Assembly: GCF_017583045.1 (NCBI RefSeq)
Contig: NZ_JAGFBF010000001.1
Span: 908,080-972,079, forward strand
Length of the DNA: 64,000 nucleotides
Direction: 5' to 3'
Source: Leucobacter tardus
Lineage (GTDB): Bacteria > Actinomycetota > Actinomycetes > Actinomycetales > Microbacteriaceae
Position numbers and translations under genes: made by a program. Within the stretch, counting starts at the first letter, position 1; the number at the start of each line of letters is the position of its first letter. The notes below the pieces were generated by a model. That model was not told where the DNA came from and did no database searches. It worked only from the letters and a program-made list of their open reading frames with translations. Below, piece after piece: positions 31,644-39,101 of this stretch.

Positions 31644-31662
31644 GTTCTATCTGCGCCGATAT
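31644..31662 (+). promoter_or_regulatory. Promoter-proximal copy of the 17-bp site with GATAT element
   Basis: GTTCTATCTGCGCCGATAT lies 31 bp before ATG 31694. It is the most complete copy of the dispersed palindrome TATC-N-GCGC-N-GATA and ends in the GATAT element seen before other genes in this island. Confidence 0.55.
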
Positions 31663-31693
31663 TTGTTGCTCCAACAACACGAAGGAGCAAGTG

Positions 31694-31879
31694 ATGAATC
31701 AGAGACGACGAACGCGCGCGGAATGGCTGGAGCGACGAGCCGAAGGCGGGCGGACCCGCGTATACGGATCGCCCAGAGAATCGAGTCTCACGCAAGAACA
31801 GCCAGAGACCGATGAGACAAACGCCGACAAGGAGCAATCGCGCCTGACTGGCTACGAGGCATGGAAGGCGCACCGCTGA
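31694..31879 (+). CDS. Small charged protein, 61 residues
   Basis: Starts at ATG 31694, 6 nt after AAGGAG; the GTG at 31691 is too close to that site. The product is very polar and rich in Arg, Glu and Gln (NQRRRTRAEWLERRAEGGRT), ending LTGYEAWKAHR. There is no membrane segment or recognisable domain. It is a single-gene unit with its own GATAT promoter and a strong terminator 15 bp after the stop. Confidence 0.6.
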   Translation: MNQRRRTRAEWLERRAEGGRTRVYGSPRESSLTQEQPETDETNADKEQSRLTGYEAWKAHR

Positions 31880-31893
31880 CAGCCCGCATAACT

Positions 31894-31924
31894 GAGGCCC
31901 GGCACCGCGTTGGTGCCGGGCCTC
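31894..31924. terminator. Bidirectional terminator
   Basis: A 13-bp perfect stem (GAGGCCCGGCACC and complement), loop GCGTT, followed by TTTC. It lies between the stop of the small charged protein and the stop of the convergent 95-residue gene. Confidence 0.88.
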
Positions 31925-31932
31925 TTTCAGTT

Positions 31933-32220
31933 TCAGCGGATCCTTTGGCCAGGGTAGATGTATTTCGTGGCCGAGCCAGCGCCTACCTTGTGGACAAGAT
32001 CAGCATTCAGAAGTGCCGTCAGCGCTCTTCTCTCAGTGCTCGAGGCGCCCACGGGCTCGCCGTGGATGTTGCGAAGGATTGTCCTCAGGCTGCGAGCCTC
32101 CCAGGGGACGATCTCGTCAAGTAGGCGGTGCGCGGCAGCGATAAGGCCGTAGCTCCGGGGTGAGACTCCACCATCCTCGATGAGGTGCTTGTCGGTGGAT
32201 GGGTAGCGATTCGTGTTCAT
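31933..32220 (-). CDS. Unknown protein, 95 residues, possible winged helix
   Basis: ATG 32220 follows AGGAG at 7 nt. The protein reads SYGLIAAAHRLLDEIVPWEARSLRTILRNIHGE and then STERRALTALLNADLVHKVGAGSATKYIYPG. This alternation of helices with a final strand pair would suit a small winged-helix DNA-binding protein. That is a guess from pattern, not a family match. It has its own promoter about 50 bp upstream, nearly identical to the one before the first prepilin-like gene. Confidence 0.65.
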   Translation of the reverse strand: MNTNRYPSTDKHLIEDGGVSPRSYGLIAAAHRLLDEIVPWEARSLRTILRNIHGEPVGASSTERRALTALLNADLVHKVGAGSATKYIYPGQRIR

Positions 32221-32268
32221 GAGCGTGCTCCTGTTGTTTGAGGGATCGCGAATCGTGCGATGGAGATC

Positions 32269-32287
32269 TATATCAACTTGATGAAGA
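32269..32287 (-). promoter_or_regulatory. Promoter of the TCAAGTTGATATAGA type
   Basis: On the minus strand this reads TCAAGTTGATATAGA preceded by CCTCTT, matching 43331-43351 almost base for base, 11 kb away in the other orientation. The GATAT lies 50 bp before the start of the 95-residue gene. Confidence 0.6.
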
Positions 32288-32479
32288 GGCGGATCCGATC
32301 TGCGCTTCTACTAGGGGGCAAAGGTTTCTGGCAGGAGTCCCCAAGTTCGAGAGCAAGCGGAGCTATGTGGCAACCGCTCAGCCATCGTTGCCTCAGGTCG
32401 TGAGTTTGCGAGTAGGCCTCAAGCAAGCAACTCAGAAGTGCCACTTGTACAACGAGTGTTGCCATGGAAGTATCTTCGT

Positions 32480-34234
32480 ATGGCAGTCGTCGTTTCGAAC
32501 TCTCGGTCACTTCAATCGCTCTATTCCTGGTACAGCGAGGGAAAGCTTGCAGTAAACCGCCGGTATCAACGCAAACTTGTATGGACCCTCGAAGAGAAAC
32601 AACGGCTCGTCGAGTCGGTGTTGAATCAGTATCCAGTTCCTGCCGTCCTGTTGGCCGAGAGAGAAGGTGACAACTACGAGATCATCGATGGGCTTCAGCG
32701 GCTTCACACCCTGATGTCTTTCATCGAGATGAAGTTTCCTACATCCGATGATGAGAAGTTCGATGTCTCTCGCTTCGCCACCGCGCAAGAACGAGCGGAT
32801 CAAGGATTCTTCGAAAAGATCGAAGGTGCGAAACTTCTCGATCGCAGCCGGCTAATCGCTTACCTCGATTACGAGATGCCGGTCACTACGATGCGAGGTG
32901 CCGAAGAGTCAGAGATTGAGGATGTCTTCGCAAGGATCAACACCTACGGTCACCGGCTCAGCGATCAGGAACGTCGGCAGGCCGGAGTCGAAGACAAGTT
33001 CGCCTCGATGGTTCGGGAGCTGTCGTCGGCGGTCAGGGGTGATGTTTCGACCAATGTTCTCGACCTCTCGGAAATGCCTTCGATCAGTATCGACTTGCCG
33101 ATGAGTAAACACGGTTACACCGTCAAGGCATCCGACGTCTTCTGGGTTAAGCAGGGTGTCCTGAGGTCGACAGATCTGAGGAAGAGCGAAGACGAGCAGT
33201 GCATCGCGGATATTGCGGCTTCAGTTGTCGGCGGGTCCGTTCTACCGCGCTCAAGCGAGGCGCTCGACGCCATCTACGAATCTGGTTCATCAGAGAACAT
33301 TCGGGTATCGTCAGCGCTCGAAACGAAGGGCGCCGCCGTCTTTCAGCAGGAATTTCTCTACTGCCTTGGTGAGATCGAGAAGATCTGCGGCAGTGCAAAG
33401 CTGCGCAACTTGCTCTTCTCCAAAGGGAATACAAACGGCTTCGCAGCGACGTTCGCGGTCCTCTTCATCGCCCTGCACGAGGCCTTGATAGAAGAGAAGA
33501 AGAAAATCAGCGACTACGCCGGGGCGGCATTGGCGTTGAAGAATTTGAACGCGAGGCTCGACACAAGCCGGCGCGGTGGTCTTGCAGACGAACGTCGCAA
33601 CCACGCGAACGTGATCAAGGGTCTCCTCGCCCCTTACTTAGTTCCCGCGGAATCCAGAGATATATACGGCGAGCAGAGTCCCCTGGAAATTGAGAACATC
33701 ATCCGGCGCTCTCGTATCGAGTTGGCTCACTACGAACTGAAGCAGGGCCTACTTCGTCTCGACGATCAGCGAACGCTCGACAACGAGGTGATTGAACAGG
33801 TGTTGAAGACCATCTGTGGAATCGCAAATAATGGGAAGGGTCGCTCGGGGGCAGTCGTCGTCGGTGTCGCCGACAAAGCGAGGGACGCTCAGCGTGTAGA
33901 GGAACTCGACCGCATTACCCCGATGGAAGTCGGGCCTGAACGCATGGTGGTGGGTGTCAATCGGGAAGCCGCGGCTCTCGGGGAAACGGTCGAAGACTAT
34001 GTCGCTCGATGGAAGACGGCGATTACCAACGCTGACCTCTCAAGTCACCTCAAATCATCCGTCTTGTCCTCAATGACTTACAACGACTTCTACGGATTTG
34101 GGGTGCTTGTTCTCCCGGTTCCCGGGCAAGACAAGCTCTCCTTCTTCAATGACAACGTCTACTGGCGCAAGAGCGATGAGACGACCAAGGCTAGCTCGAC
34201 CATGGAGATTGCCGAGATCGCCCAGCGCTTCTGA
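32480..34234 (+). CDS. DUF262 - AlbA_2 (Schlafen-like) fusion, putative defence protein
   Basis: The 584-residue protein has two recognisable ends. The N-terminus is DUF262, a ParB/Srx-like NTPase fold: NRRYQRKLVW (residues 26-35) and IIDGLQRLHTL (68-78), where the family usually has DGQQR. From about residue 440 an AlbA_2 domain follows (CGIANNGKGRSGAVVVGVAD to NDVYWRKS), the Schlafen-type core often found in defence proteins. DUF262 occurs in GmrSD type IV restriction, but no DUF1524 His-Me nuclease motif is visible here. ATG 32480 is used; the frame extends upstream to GTG 32438. The gene is alone and closed by a shared terminator. Confidence 0.82.
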   Translation: MAVVVSNSRSLQSLYSWYSEGKLAVNRRYQRKLVWTLEEKQRLVESVLNQYPVPAVLLAEREGDNYEIIDGLQRLHTLMSFIEMKFPTSDDEKFDVSRFATAQERADQGFFEKIEGAKLLDRSRLIAYLDYEMPVTTMRGAEESEIEDVFARINTYGHRLSDQERRQAGVEDKFASMVRELSSAVRGDVSTNVLDLSEMPSISIDLPMSKHGYTVKASDVFWVKQGVLRSTDLRKSEDEQCIADIAASVVGGSVLPRSSEALDAIYESGSSENIRVSSALETKGAAVFQQEFLYCLGEIEKICGSAKLRNLLFSKGNTNGFAATFAVLFIALHEALIEEKKKISDYAGAALALKNLNARLDTSRRGGLADERRNHANVIKGLLAPYLVPAESRDIYGEQSPLEIENIIRRSRIELAHYELKQGLLRLDDQRTLDNEVIEQVLKTICGIANNGKGRSGAVVVGVADKARDAQRVEELDRITPMEVGPERMVVGVNREAAALGETVEDYVARWKTAITNADLSSHLKSSVLSSMTYNDFYGFGVLVLPVPGQDKLSFFNDNVYWRKSDETTKASSTMEIAEIAQRF

Positions 34235-34274
34235 GCGATTATTCACGGATGCGGAGTCGAGCAATTAGGTCACG

Positions 34275-34305
34275 AAGGGCCAGGGACTGAGGGCCCCTGG
34301 CCCTT
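34275..34305. terminator. Bidirectional terminator
   Basis: AAGGGCCAGGG and its perfect complement form an 11-bp stem between the convergent DUF262 fusion and replication-relaxation-like genes. Confidence 0.8.
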
Positions 34306-34320
34306 GAGAATTTCACCGAC

Positions 34321-35499
34321 TCAGAGTTCCCAGGCCTTGCCCGAGTACGTCGCGCCATCCGCATCCGTGAGCTTTCGCGCCTTGAAGAGCGTCTGTGCCT
34401 TCGCTTGCTTCGCGGCTGAGATCACTGCTTCCACGATGCTCTTGCTGTTGGTGAGGTACACGACTTCAGCGAATACCGGGATCGCTCCCTTTGTGGTCTG
34501 TGTTTCGAAAGCTCCCGCAATTCGTTGCAACTCCTTCGAATCCTTGAGGTGAAGCTCCACCTCCAGGGCAATGCTTCGAGGCTCTGCGAGACCCTCGCGC
34601 AGGTGTTCGAGGTCGATCACGAGGTCCGCCGGGTGATTGCTCTTTGTGTCCTTTTGCACTGTTCCTGGCGGTACTACCGTCCACAGTTCAGGCATCTTTC
34701 GCATCGCTTCACGAAGACCGAGACGCCCCTGCTCGATGCTGGCGCGCGCTTCGCGCTGTTGCTTCCAGGCGTAATCTCCCTGCGTTAGTTTTCCCTGGGG
34801 GTCGCTGAAGGCTGCCGAGAACGTTCGATTCATGTAGGGCTCAGGCACCAGAAGCTGAAGCATTTCGAGTCCTACGGGGAGCTCTACGCCGATGGACTCG
34901 GGTATCTGCGAGACGCCCCCGACAAGCTGAGCCCCTGCCTGAGCGACAGCGAGAGAGTGGCCGAGTTTAGCGAAGTAGACTCTTCCAGCCTTGTGAGGCT
35001 TCGGCACTCGGTCATCGATCACCATGCGGAAGTTCAAGAAGTCGTGGCCCTTTTGCGTGAGGAACCACAGCTGATTCATGCCTGGCAGACGCTCGGTGTT
35101 CACCATCCCCAGGTCTTGGAGCCCGAGCATCCGCTTGTAGGCGCTGCGTGCTTTCACTCCCAGAACGATGCCCAATTGTTTTGAGGAGACAAGTGAGAAC
35201 TTCCTGAGGAAGGCCATCGCGAGGTCATCTCGATCCCCCAATTGCCGCCTGCCGTACCTTGGTGCGGCGGTCTTCTTGTGCTGCTCCACCGATGAGTCTG
35301 CATCTGCTTGGCGTCCTTCGTCTGTTCTAACTGCGCCGATAGTCTGCACAGATGCGCTCGTGGGGGCGTCGTCCTCGTCATACTCGCGATCATCGCCGTC
35401 GAGAATTGGGTTCACTGGGGGAGCGATGGGCACTACCTGCGGGCCATCGCTGTAATCTTCCTCTTCCATGAAGTTGGGCACTGTCGAAGGTGTGGACAT
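34321..35499 (-). CDS. Replication-relaxation-like protein
   Basis: The 392-residue protein begins with an acidic disordered region. A winged-helix domain follows (LAMAFLRKFSLVSSKQLGIVLGVKARSAYKRM ... VNTERLPGMNQLWFLTQKG), then a C-terminal nuclease-like alpha/beta domain containing HPADLVIDLE and IALEVELHLKDSKELQRI. This wing plus PD-(D/E)xK-like layout is that of the replication-relaxation family of actinobacterial plasmids and integrative elements. ATG 35499 follows GAGGAG at 8 nt, and the open frame upstream has no support. It lies next to the hairpin array at 35.77-35.97 kb, which could be its target. Confidence 0.7.
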   Translation of the reverse strand: MSTPSTVPNFMEEEDYSDGPQVVPIAPPVNPILDGDDREYDEDDAPTSASVQTIGAVRTDEGRQADADSSVEQHKKTAAPRYGRRQLGDRDDLAMAFLRKFSLVSSKQLGIVLGVKARSAYKRMLGLQDLGMVNTERLPGMNQLWFLTQKGHDFLNFRMVIDDRVPKPHKAGRVYFAKLGHSLAVAQAGAQLVGGVSQIPESIGVELPVGLEMLQLLVPEPYMNRTFSAAFSDPQGKLTQGDYAWKQQREARASIEQGRLGLREAMRKMPELWTVVPPGTVQKDTKSNHPADLVIDLEHLREGLAEPRSIALEVELHLKDSKELQRIAGAFETQTTKGAIPVFAEVVYLTNSKSIVEAVISAAKQAKAQTLFKARKLTDADGATYSGKAWEL

Positions 35500-35772
35500 G
35501 ATGAGTCTCCTCTGTGATTGGGCTTCCTTCTGACCGTCAGCTGTGTCCTGAGAAGTGATCTGCGAGCCTGTCTCGACCTTTGTGACGTGTCGCGAGTTAT
35601 ATCGCAGCGCTAGGGTCCTATGTCGAGACATCTCGTGTGACAAAACGCGCGTCTGCGGTGTCTCCTGGGTTGTCCCGCACTTTGTGCAGGTCCTTCGCAA
35701 CCGCCGCATGTGCCTACACGTGATCGCAGGCTCGGCTCAACAGGCTGAGAGGCGCGCAGCAAAGCTGCTCTA

Positions 35773-35972
35773 GGAGCTCTCGTGTAGAGCTCCAGACCCT
35801 CTCGTGTAGAGGGTCAGATCCCGCCGTGTGCGGGATCAGGAGCGAAGCGACGCTTCTCTCCAGCAACAACGCTTCACGTTGTTGCGGCCAAAGACGCTAA
35901 CGTCTTTGGGGAAGAAGCCTGAAGGTGCCAACCTTCAGACATCTGCCCGCAAGGAGGCCGCCAGGCCTCCTT
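35773..35972. repeat. Array of eight consecutive hairpins
   Basis: Eight perfect or near-perfect inverted repeats follow one another: 35773-35793, 35795-35815, 35817-35837, 35839-35861, 35863-35885, 35888-35909, 35919-35938 and 35951-35972. The first four start exactly 22 bp apart and are separated by a single A. Units 1-3 have different 8-bp stems but the same loop, CGTGT. Units 5 and 6 end their stems in ACG/CGT around CTTCA and CTAA. Units 7 and 8 share the loop GCCA. There is no credible coding sequence. Structure is conserved between units while stem sequence is not. It could be a structured RNA, a single-strand replication or transfer origin, or a protein-binding array. Confidence 0.9.
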
Positions 35973-36220
35973 ACAATCCTGCTGGCCACCTGCGACACCG
36001 CACAGATGGAGCCACGCCGATGGTGTCACACACCGGCTTCAGAGGACGCTAACCCTTCTGCGTCCACCAGAACATCTGCCACAGCACGATGAGTGCTGGA
36101 AACTGCCATCAAGGACTGGCACCTTCACACAGCAGCCCTACCCGCTCCAAACGATGAGCGACTAACAGGATCTGAGCTCCGGGCGGGAGCGAGGCGCAGC
36201 GGCGACATGTCGGCGGTGAT
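35973..36220. other. Further inverted repeats after the hairpin array
   Basis: Shorter hairpins continue beyond the array: GGACGC/GCGTCC at 36044-36065, CAGCAC/GTGCTG around GATGA at 36082-36098, GCTCC/GGAGC at 36176-36190 and the palindrome CGACATGTCG near 36203. With the array they make the 891-bp gap 35500-36390 almost wholly structured DNA. I see no convincing gene in it. Confidence 0.55.
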
Positions 36221-36309
36221 TTTATTTTTTTCCGTCAACTCATCACAGGATGACGCTGAGACCAACAGGTCGATATGGGCGTCGTCCGGTTTCGTGCGGA
36301 CGGTGTTAT

Positions 36310-36347
36310 GAGGGCGGGCGCCTTCTACCTGAGCGGCGCCCGCCCTC
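36310..36347 (+). terminator. Hairpin terminator or attenuator
   Basis: A 13-bp stem (GAGGGCGGGCGCC and complement) with a 12-nt loop. It lies downstream of a GATAT element at 36272-36276 and 43 bp before the next gene, so it may end a short transcript or attenuate the genes that follow. No T run follows. Confidence 0.65.
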
Positions 36348-36390
36348 AGTCAGATCACCGCACCAGATATTCCGCACTGAGGTGAACACC

Positions 36391-36579
36391 ATGAATCACG
36401 AATTCGTAGGCTTCCACGTCGATTACGAAGACGCCCTGATCGAGCTGTGCTGGGGGCGCTGTTCTAACTGCGTCGATGGTTGGTGCAGGTATGAGACAGA
36501 GACAGCAGCAGAGGAGGTCGCCGCGATCCTTCGACGCCGATATATGTGTGACACAACGGCTCAGAGGAGGACAACATGA
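36391..36579 (+). CDS. Small cysteine-containing protein, 62 residues
   Basis: ATG 36391 follows GAGGTGA. The protein begins NHEFVGFHVDYEDALIELCW and contains four cysteines, CWGRCSNCVDGWC, arranged like a small metal-binding knuckle. The family is not recognised. The dispersed 17-bp site occurs inside the gene at 36461-36477, where it encodes part of the cysteine cluster. The stop overlaps the next ATG (ATGA), so the two small genes are co-translated. Confidence 0.6.
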   Translation: MNHEFVGFHVDYEDALIELCWGRCSNCVDGWCRYETETAAEEVAAILRRRYMCDTTAQRRTT

Positions 36580-36752
36580 GCGAAGGAACCTGGTATCACC
36601 TGGACGACAAGGGAAGACCGCGGAAGTGTGCGCACATCGACACCTGCACGAAGGAGCCGCATGCCGACAGCTGGCAGGAAGCGGCGCTCGTCTACGAAAT
36701 GCAGATGGAGCCCTACCTGATCCCTCCCGCCGTCAGTAAGCGAAGGCGCTGA
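36576..36752 (+). CDS. Small protein, 58 residues
   Basis: The ATG overlaps the stop of the previous gene and follows GAGGAGG at 4 nt. The product is MSEGTWYHLDDKGRPRKCAH and continues with CTKEPHADSWQEAALVYEMQ to a basic end (SKRRR). It is hydrophilic, with two cysteines and no known domain. A Rho-independent terminator starts 11 bp after the stop, which supports the frame. Confidence 0.6.
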   Translation: MSEGTWYHLDDKGRPRKCAHIDTCTKEPHADSWQEAALVYEMQMEPYLIPPAVSKRRR

Positions 36753-36763
36753 AATAGGAATTG

Positions 36764-36797
36764 AGAGCCGCGATCTGCTTGGGTCGCGGCTCTTTTT
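36764..36797 (+). terminator. Rho-independent terminator
   Basis: AGAGCCGCGA and its complement form a 10-bp stem with a 10-nt loop, followed directly by TTTTT. Confidence 0.9.
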
Positions 36798-36803
36798 GTG
36801 CCT

Positions 36804-36822
36804 GTTCTAACTGCGTCGATAT
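36804..36822 (+). promoter_or_regulatory. 17-bp site with GATAT element before the 367-residue gene
   Basis: GTTCTAACTGCGTCGATAT ends 30 bp before ATG 36853, the same spacing as the copy before the gene at 31694. The site falls between a terminator and a start codon, as expected of a promoter or operator. Confidence 0.6.
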
Positions 36823-36852
36823 CACTCACACATTTCGAACAAGGAGCCCGGC

Positions 36853-37956
36853 ATGGCCACAGCAACAGATTCCACACTTCACTACTCCCCAAGGCTTGGG
36901 CGCTACGCGCGCTGCATTGCCTCCAAGCAGTGCCTCTACGGTGATGCGCACACTTCTCTGCTCGGGCTCGCAGCAGCAGGCGGCGCAGAGGTGAGTCTGC
37001 ACAGCCACACCCAGAAGCAGACGGTTTCACCTCTGATCGCAGGTGCCTACTCTGTGGGCACTGATGTGCGCACACGAACCTTCAGAGAGGACGGCACCCA
37101 ACTGACCCCAACCGAAGCGAGAGCCTGGCGGGCAGAATGTGAGCGCACCCTCGAGGGTGATGTCGCACAACAGCAGAGTGATGCGACACAACAACAGGGT
37201 GATGCCACACAACAGCGGAAAATCTCCCTGGAGCCCATCGAGTTCCAGGAGCAGAAAGAGGCGGAGGTTCTATCCGCGCCGATCGCTCAGGCACCCGGCC
37301 TACGTGGCAGTGTGGCTGATCTCCAGCTTGCGGAAAGCACGAGCAACCCCAAGATTCTCCAACAGCTCGCCCAACACCGTGACCCCGCGGTGCGCCTCGT
37401 CGTCGCGCAGAACTCGGCCACTCCGATGGGAAGCCTGGAGGAACTCGCGATGAGCAGAGACAACGGTGCGGGTTTGTACCAGAGTGCAGCCATGGAGCGC
37501 CTGACTGAGAAGTACCAGGATCTCCGGGACGCGGAGGAACTGAAGGCAACTGCTCGCATGGAGGCCGATGGCGCGCTTCAGGCAAATCTCGCTCAGATGC
37601 CAAGCTACCGTGTCATGCTCGCGGTGCCGAAGAAGCGCTGGAGCGCGAAGAGAAGGCGAGCAAGGGCGAGGATCATCAGCCGTGCCATCGAGGAAATCGC
37701 TGGCTTCCTGGGGATGAAGGCGCAGCTCAGGAGTTGGACCCGCTCCAAGCGGCGGGCAGTTGCCTTTGTTCGTGGGGCCAGGGGAGTGGTGGAGTTCCAT
37801 CTCTCCAGTGCAGTGCTCATGTGCAAGGGCACGCGGCAGGTCGCTCGCTTCCTCAGCCACAGCTTCGCTCACGCTTCGAGTGGCCAGGCAGTGGGGCATG
37901 GTCAGGGATGGCGTGCAAAGTTCAGGGAGATAAATAAGCAACTCGGGCTCGCCTGA
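36853..37956 (+). CDS. Unknown protein with a repeat segment and a possible metallohydrolase end
   Basis: The 367-residue protein has four parts. An N-terminal region of unknown type is followed by a Gln-rich linker with three GDATQQQ-like repeats (about residues 97-115). The segment STSNPKILQQLAQHRDPAVR with LVVAQNSATPMGSLEELA then resembles leucine-rich repeat variant units, and a basic C-terminal domain closes the protein. Near the end LSHSFAHASSGQAVGHGQGW gives an H-x3-H followed by a third His, the spacing of small zinc hydrolases. None of these is a firm family match. AAGGAG lies 7 nt before the ATG. A 17-bp dispersed site lies inside the gene at 37267-37283. Confidence 0.65.
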   Translation: MATATDSTLHYSPRLGRYARCIASKQCLYGDAHTSLLGLAAAGGAEVSLHSHTQKQTVSPLIAGAYSVGTDVRTRTFREDGTQLTPTEARAWRAECERTLEGDVAQQQSDATQQQGDATQQRKISLEPIEFQEQKEAEVLSAPIAQAPGLRGSVADLQLAESTSNPKILQQLAQHRDPAVRLVVAQNSATPMGSLEELAMSRDNGAGLYQSAAMERLTEKYQDLRDAEELKATARMEADGALQANLAQMPSYRVMLAVPKKRWSAKRRRARARIISRAIEEIAGFLGMKAQLRSWTRSKRRAVAFVRGARGVVEFHLSSAVLMCKGTRQVARFLSHSFAHASSGQAVGHGQGWRAKFREINKQLGLA

Positions 37957-38084
37957 CGCGGGTGGGTGCGGGCATAGCGTAGGCGCGCGAGGATGCAGTC
38001 TCCGACGCGGTGACGATCTCCGCGTTGAATGATGCGATCAGCTATTCAGGCCGCGTTAGGCCACATCCTGAGAGGAGGAACTCG

Positions 38085-38264
38085 ATGGTGTGCGCACACT
38101 GGCTGGTGTTGCGACTGCGAGCCGATATGAACTCGCACACCTTCCGGGTGTACTCCGCTGCTCCTAGCGTGGAGAGACTGGGCCGTGATCGGGAATCGAA
38201 GAAACGGGGCGATCACGGCCCATTCTTATGCGCCCACCCACGAGCCACTCCCGCTCTGCGCTGA
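38085..38264 (+). CDS. Doubtful small ORF, 59 residues
   Basis: ATG 38085 has the strongest ribosome-binding site in the region (AGAGGAGGA, 5 nt upstream), but the frame runs through the 12-bp terminator-like stem at 38180-38221, and the TGTGCGCACA palindrome covers codons 2-5. The product begins MVCAHWLVLRLRADMNSHTF and has no known domain. The remaining sequence of the 457-bp gap 37957-38413 contains no other coding candidate. Confidence 0.3.
   Translation: MVCAHWLVLRLRADMNSHTFRVYSAAPSVERLGRDRESKKRGDHGPFLCAHPRATPALR
38180..38221 (+). terminator. Hairpin terminator
   Basis: GGGCCGTGATCG and its perfect complement form a 12-bp stem with an 18-nt loop, followed by ATTCTT. Confidence 0.7.
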
Positions 38265-38413
38265 AGCGGCATCTCCGCCCAATGCGACACGCCGCAGGCT
38301 TCCGCATAGTCTCGCGGATTCTCAAACTCGTTGAAAAAAGTTTGGCCACTTTCCTGAAATCGCCACTCGCCTCGTTAAGGTGACGGCCCAACAACAAGAG
38401 GAAAGAGAAGGCT

Positions 38414-38701
38414 ATGAACGCGAAGGTTATGATCCAGGAACCCGGAGCAGTGGAGAGGGTAGTCGAGGTCGAACTCATACCGAACGACGCCTGGTTGGCT
38501 GTTCTCGCCGCCCCCACTCTGGATGAGGATCTGAATAGGCGAGGTTGGGCGAATGTCGACTCCAATCGTAAAACGCTGTTCGAGTACGCCGCAGAGATCA
38601 CTGGCTTCGATCTCAATGACTTCGAGAACTCGTACCAGAACGGCACACTCATGGGCGATCTGAAGGAGTGGTTTCAAGGCTTGTGTGAGGTGTACTGCTG
38701 A
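38414..38701 (+). CDS. Unknown protein, 95 residues
   Basis: The gene starts at ATG 38414, about 10 nt after a GAGGAAAGAG purine stretch. The product is acidic and appears globular: VVEVELIPNDAWLAVLAAPT and later FEYAAEITGFDLNDFENSYQ. I do not recognise the family. A 16-bp perfect hairpin begins 5 bp after the stop and the iteron region follows, so it is the last gene before the probable origin. Confidence 0.65.
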   Translation: MNAKVMIQEPGAVERVVEVELIPNDAWLAVLAAPTLDEDLNRRGWANVDSNRKTLFEYAAEITGFDLNDFENSYQNGTLMGDLKEWFQGLCEVYC

Positions 38702-38705
38702 CGTG

Positions 38706-38747
38706 GTTCCAGGTGTCAGGCGATGAATGATGCCTGACACCTGGAAC
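38706..38747. terminator. 16-bp perfect hairpin beside the origin
   Basis: GTTCCAGGTGTCAGGC and its exact complement surround a 10-nt loop (GATGAATGAT). No T run follows. It may be a terminator protecting the origin from transcription or an initiation structure. Confidence 0.7.
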
Positions 38748-38798
38748 ATGTGCGCTCAGGTGATGATCTACGCCCTTGGAGTGGGGCGATGAGTTGGG

Positions 38799-39050
38799 TG
38801 TCACCGATCTGTCACCGCTGTCACCGATCTGTCACCGGTGCGGTGACAGCCTCACGTTCGATGAGATCGCCCTTCTATCTGTTCTGTCACCGAGTCACCG
38901 TTTTTTAGACAAATGGGAAATTTCGGGAGAAGGAAATAGGTAGATCTATAAATAAGCGGTTGCCCCAAATCGGTGACAAGTGACAGATCGCGTCTAAATG
39001 CGATCTCTTGTGCGTTAGGGCTGTCACCGATGTAGTGACAGTCGGTGACA
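38799..39050. other. Probable replication origin with iteron-like repeats
   Basis: TGTCACCG occurs six times (38799, 38810, 38819, 38830, 38885, 39022) and its complement CGGTGACA three times (38841, 38971, 39043), with several 7-base partial copies. The first four form two tandem 20-bp units. An AT-rich stretch (38899-38957) separates the two groups. This layout, just upstream of a P4-type primase-helicase gene, is what the origin bound by such proteins looks like; P4 itself uses GGTGAACA-type iterons. I infer an origin used by the excised element. Confidence 0.75.
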
Positions 39051-39101
39051 GATTGCGCCTGGGATGGCGACGACCGCCAGCGGGGTTCTATCCGCGCCGA
39101 T

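Noticed and set aside
35500..35709. Longer N-terminus of the replication-relaxation-like protein
   Set aside because: The frame is open, but the extension is basic and low in similarity, while ATG 35499 has a good GAGGAG site.
35773..35972. CRISPR-like array
   Set aside because: The units are hairpins with different sequences; there is no constant repeat and no spacer of fixed length, and no cas genes are nearby.
35773..36220. Retron or DRT-type RNA
   Set aside because: No reverse transcriptase gene occurs in the element, so the hairpins cannot be assigned to such a system.
36093..36311. 72-residue ORF after the hairpin array
   Set aside because: It starts inside the structured region with no ribosome-binding site, has random composition and runs into the terminator at 36310.
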